A DNA stretch of 13,428 nucleotides. Origin: DATCDR01 sp036510575 (lineage in GTDB: Bacteria; Actinomycetota; Acidimicrobiia; Acidimicrobiales; Bog-793). The stretch lies in assembly GCA_036510575.1 (NCBI GenBank), contig DATCDR010000073.1, positions 1 through 13,428 on the forward strand, read 5' to 3'. The notes below the pieces were generated by a model. It was given only the letters and a program-made list of their open reading frames with translations. It was not told the origin of the DNA and did not search any database. The position numbers and the translations under genes are program-made. Below are positions 13,419 to 13,428 of this stretch, in pieces. Position 1 is the first letter of the stretch. Every line of letters starts with the position of its first letter.

Positions 13419-13428
13419 TCAGTTATCT

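Noticed and set aside
1..13428. CRISPR array, tRNA/rRNA genes, toxin-antitoxin or phage-defence module
   Set aside because: I looked for regular short repeats, tRNA-like cloverleaf segments and known defence-domain motifs and saw none.

Overview
This is a high-GC bacterial chromosome segment. It uses ATG, GTG and TTG starts, mostly with weak Shine-Dalgarno (SD) sequences. Several products have relatives I know from Actinobacteria: the RCK-2TM-RCK potassium channel, the MarR regulator and the small WPFG-type membrane protein. I infer an actinobacterium-like host, possibly environmental, but no marker gene fixes the lineage. There are no rRNA or tRNA genes, no CRISPR array and no phage module that I can see.  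Layout. Positions 1-130 are the edge of an insertion sequence: the first 16 codons of a leftward transposase plus repeats typical of an IS end. Next to it are three NTF2-fold (SnoaL-like) genes, two rightward (296-763, 830-1222) and one leftward (1287-1883). A leftward NAD-dependent dehydrogenase resembling uronate dehydrogenase (2193-3014) is divergent from a rightward RidA-family gene (3230-3616). A small DUF2795-like gene (3860-4069) follows. It is convergent with a secreted protein of unknown function (4163-4978, leftward), and hairpins lie between the two.  The central catabolic-looking pair is a metal-dependent amidohydrolase (5281-6513) overlapped by a class V PLP aminotransferase-fold enzyme (6510-7691). 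The two reading frames overlap by 4 nt. A strong 12-bp stem-loop lies in the divergent gap upstream of this pair. A broken universal stress protein gene (7810-8258, leftward) follows, then a small membrane protein (8293-8529) and a membrane-anchored endonuclease/exonuclease/phosphatase-family enzyme (from 8584) that looks leaderless.  The right third carries a large two-RCK potassium channel (9795-11660, leftward), a 454-bp gap, and a MarR regulator with a TTG start (12115-12585, leftward). The MarR gene is divergent from a TadA-like deaminase (12665-13186) whose catalytic glutamate is replaced by alanine. The window ends with a leftward membrane-anchor-like tail that has no intact start.  Functional reading. 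The amidohydrolase, PLP enzyme, RidA protein, sugar-acid dehydrogenase-like enzyme and SnoaL-fold proteins could together process a small nitrogen-containing or carbohydrate-derived substrate. RidA is known to remove reactive enamine/imine intermediates that PLP enzymes make. This grouping is inference from proximity, and no substrate can be read from the sequence. The observation I rate most worth checking is the TadA-like protein with HAA in place of HAE. Next are the universal stress protein frameshift, which is explained by one extra CG dinucleotide, and the stem-loop at 5004-5044.
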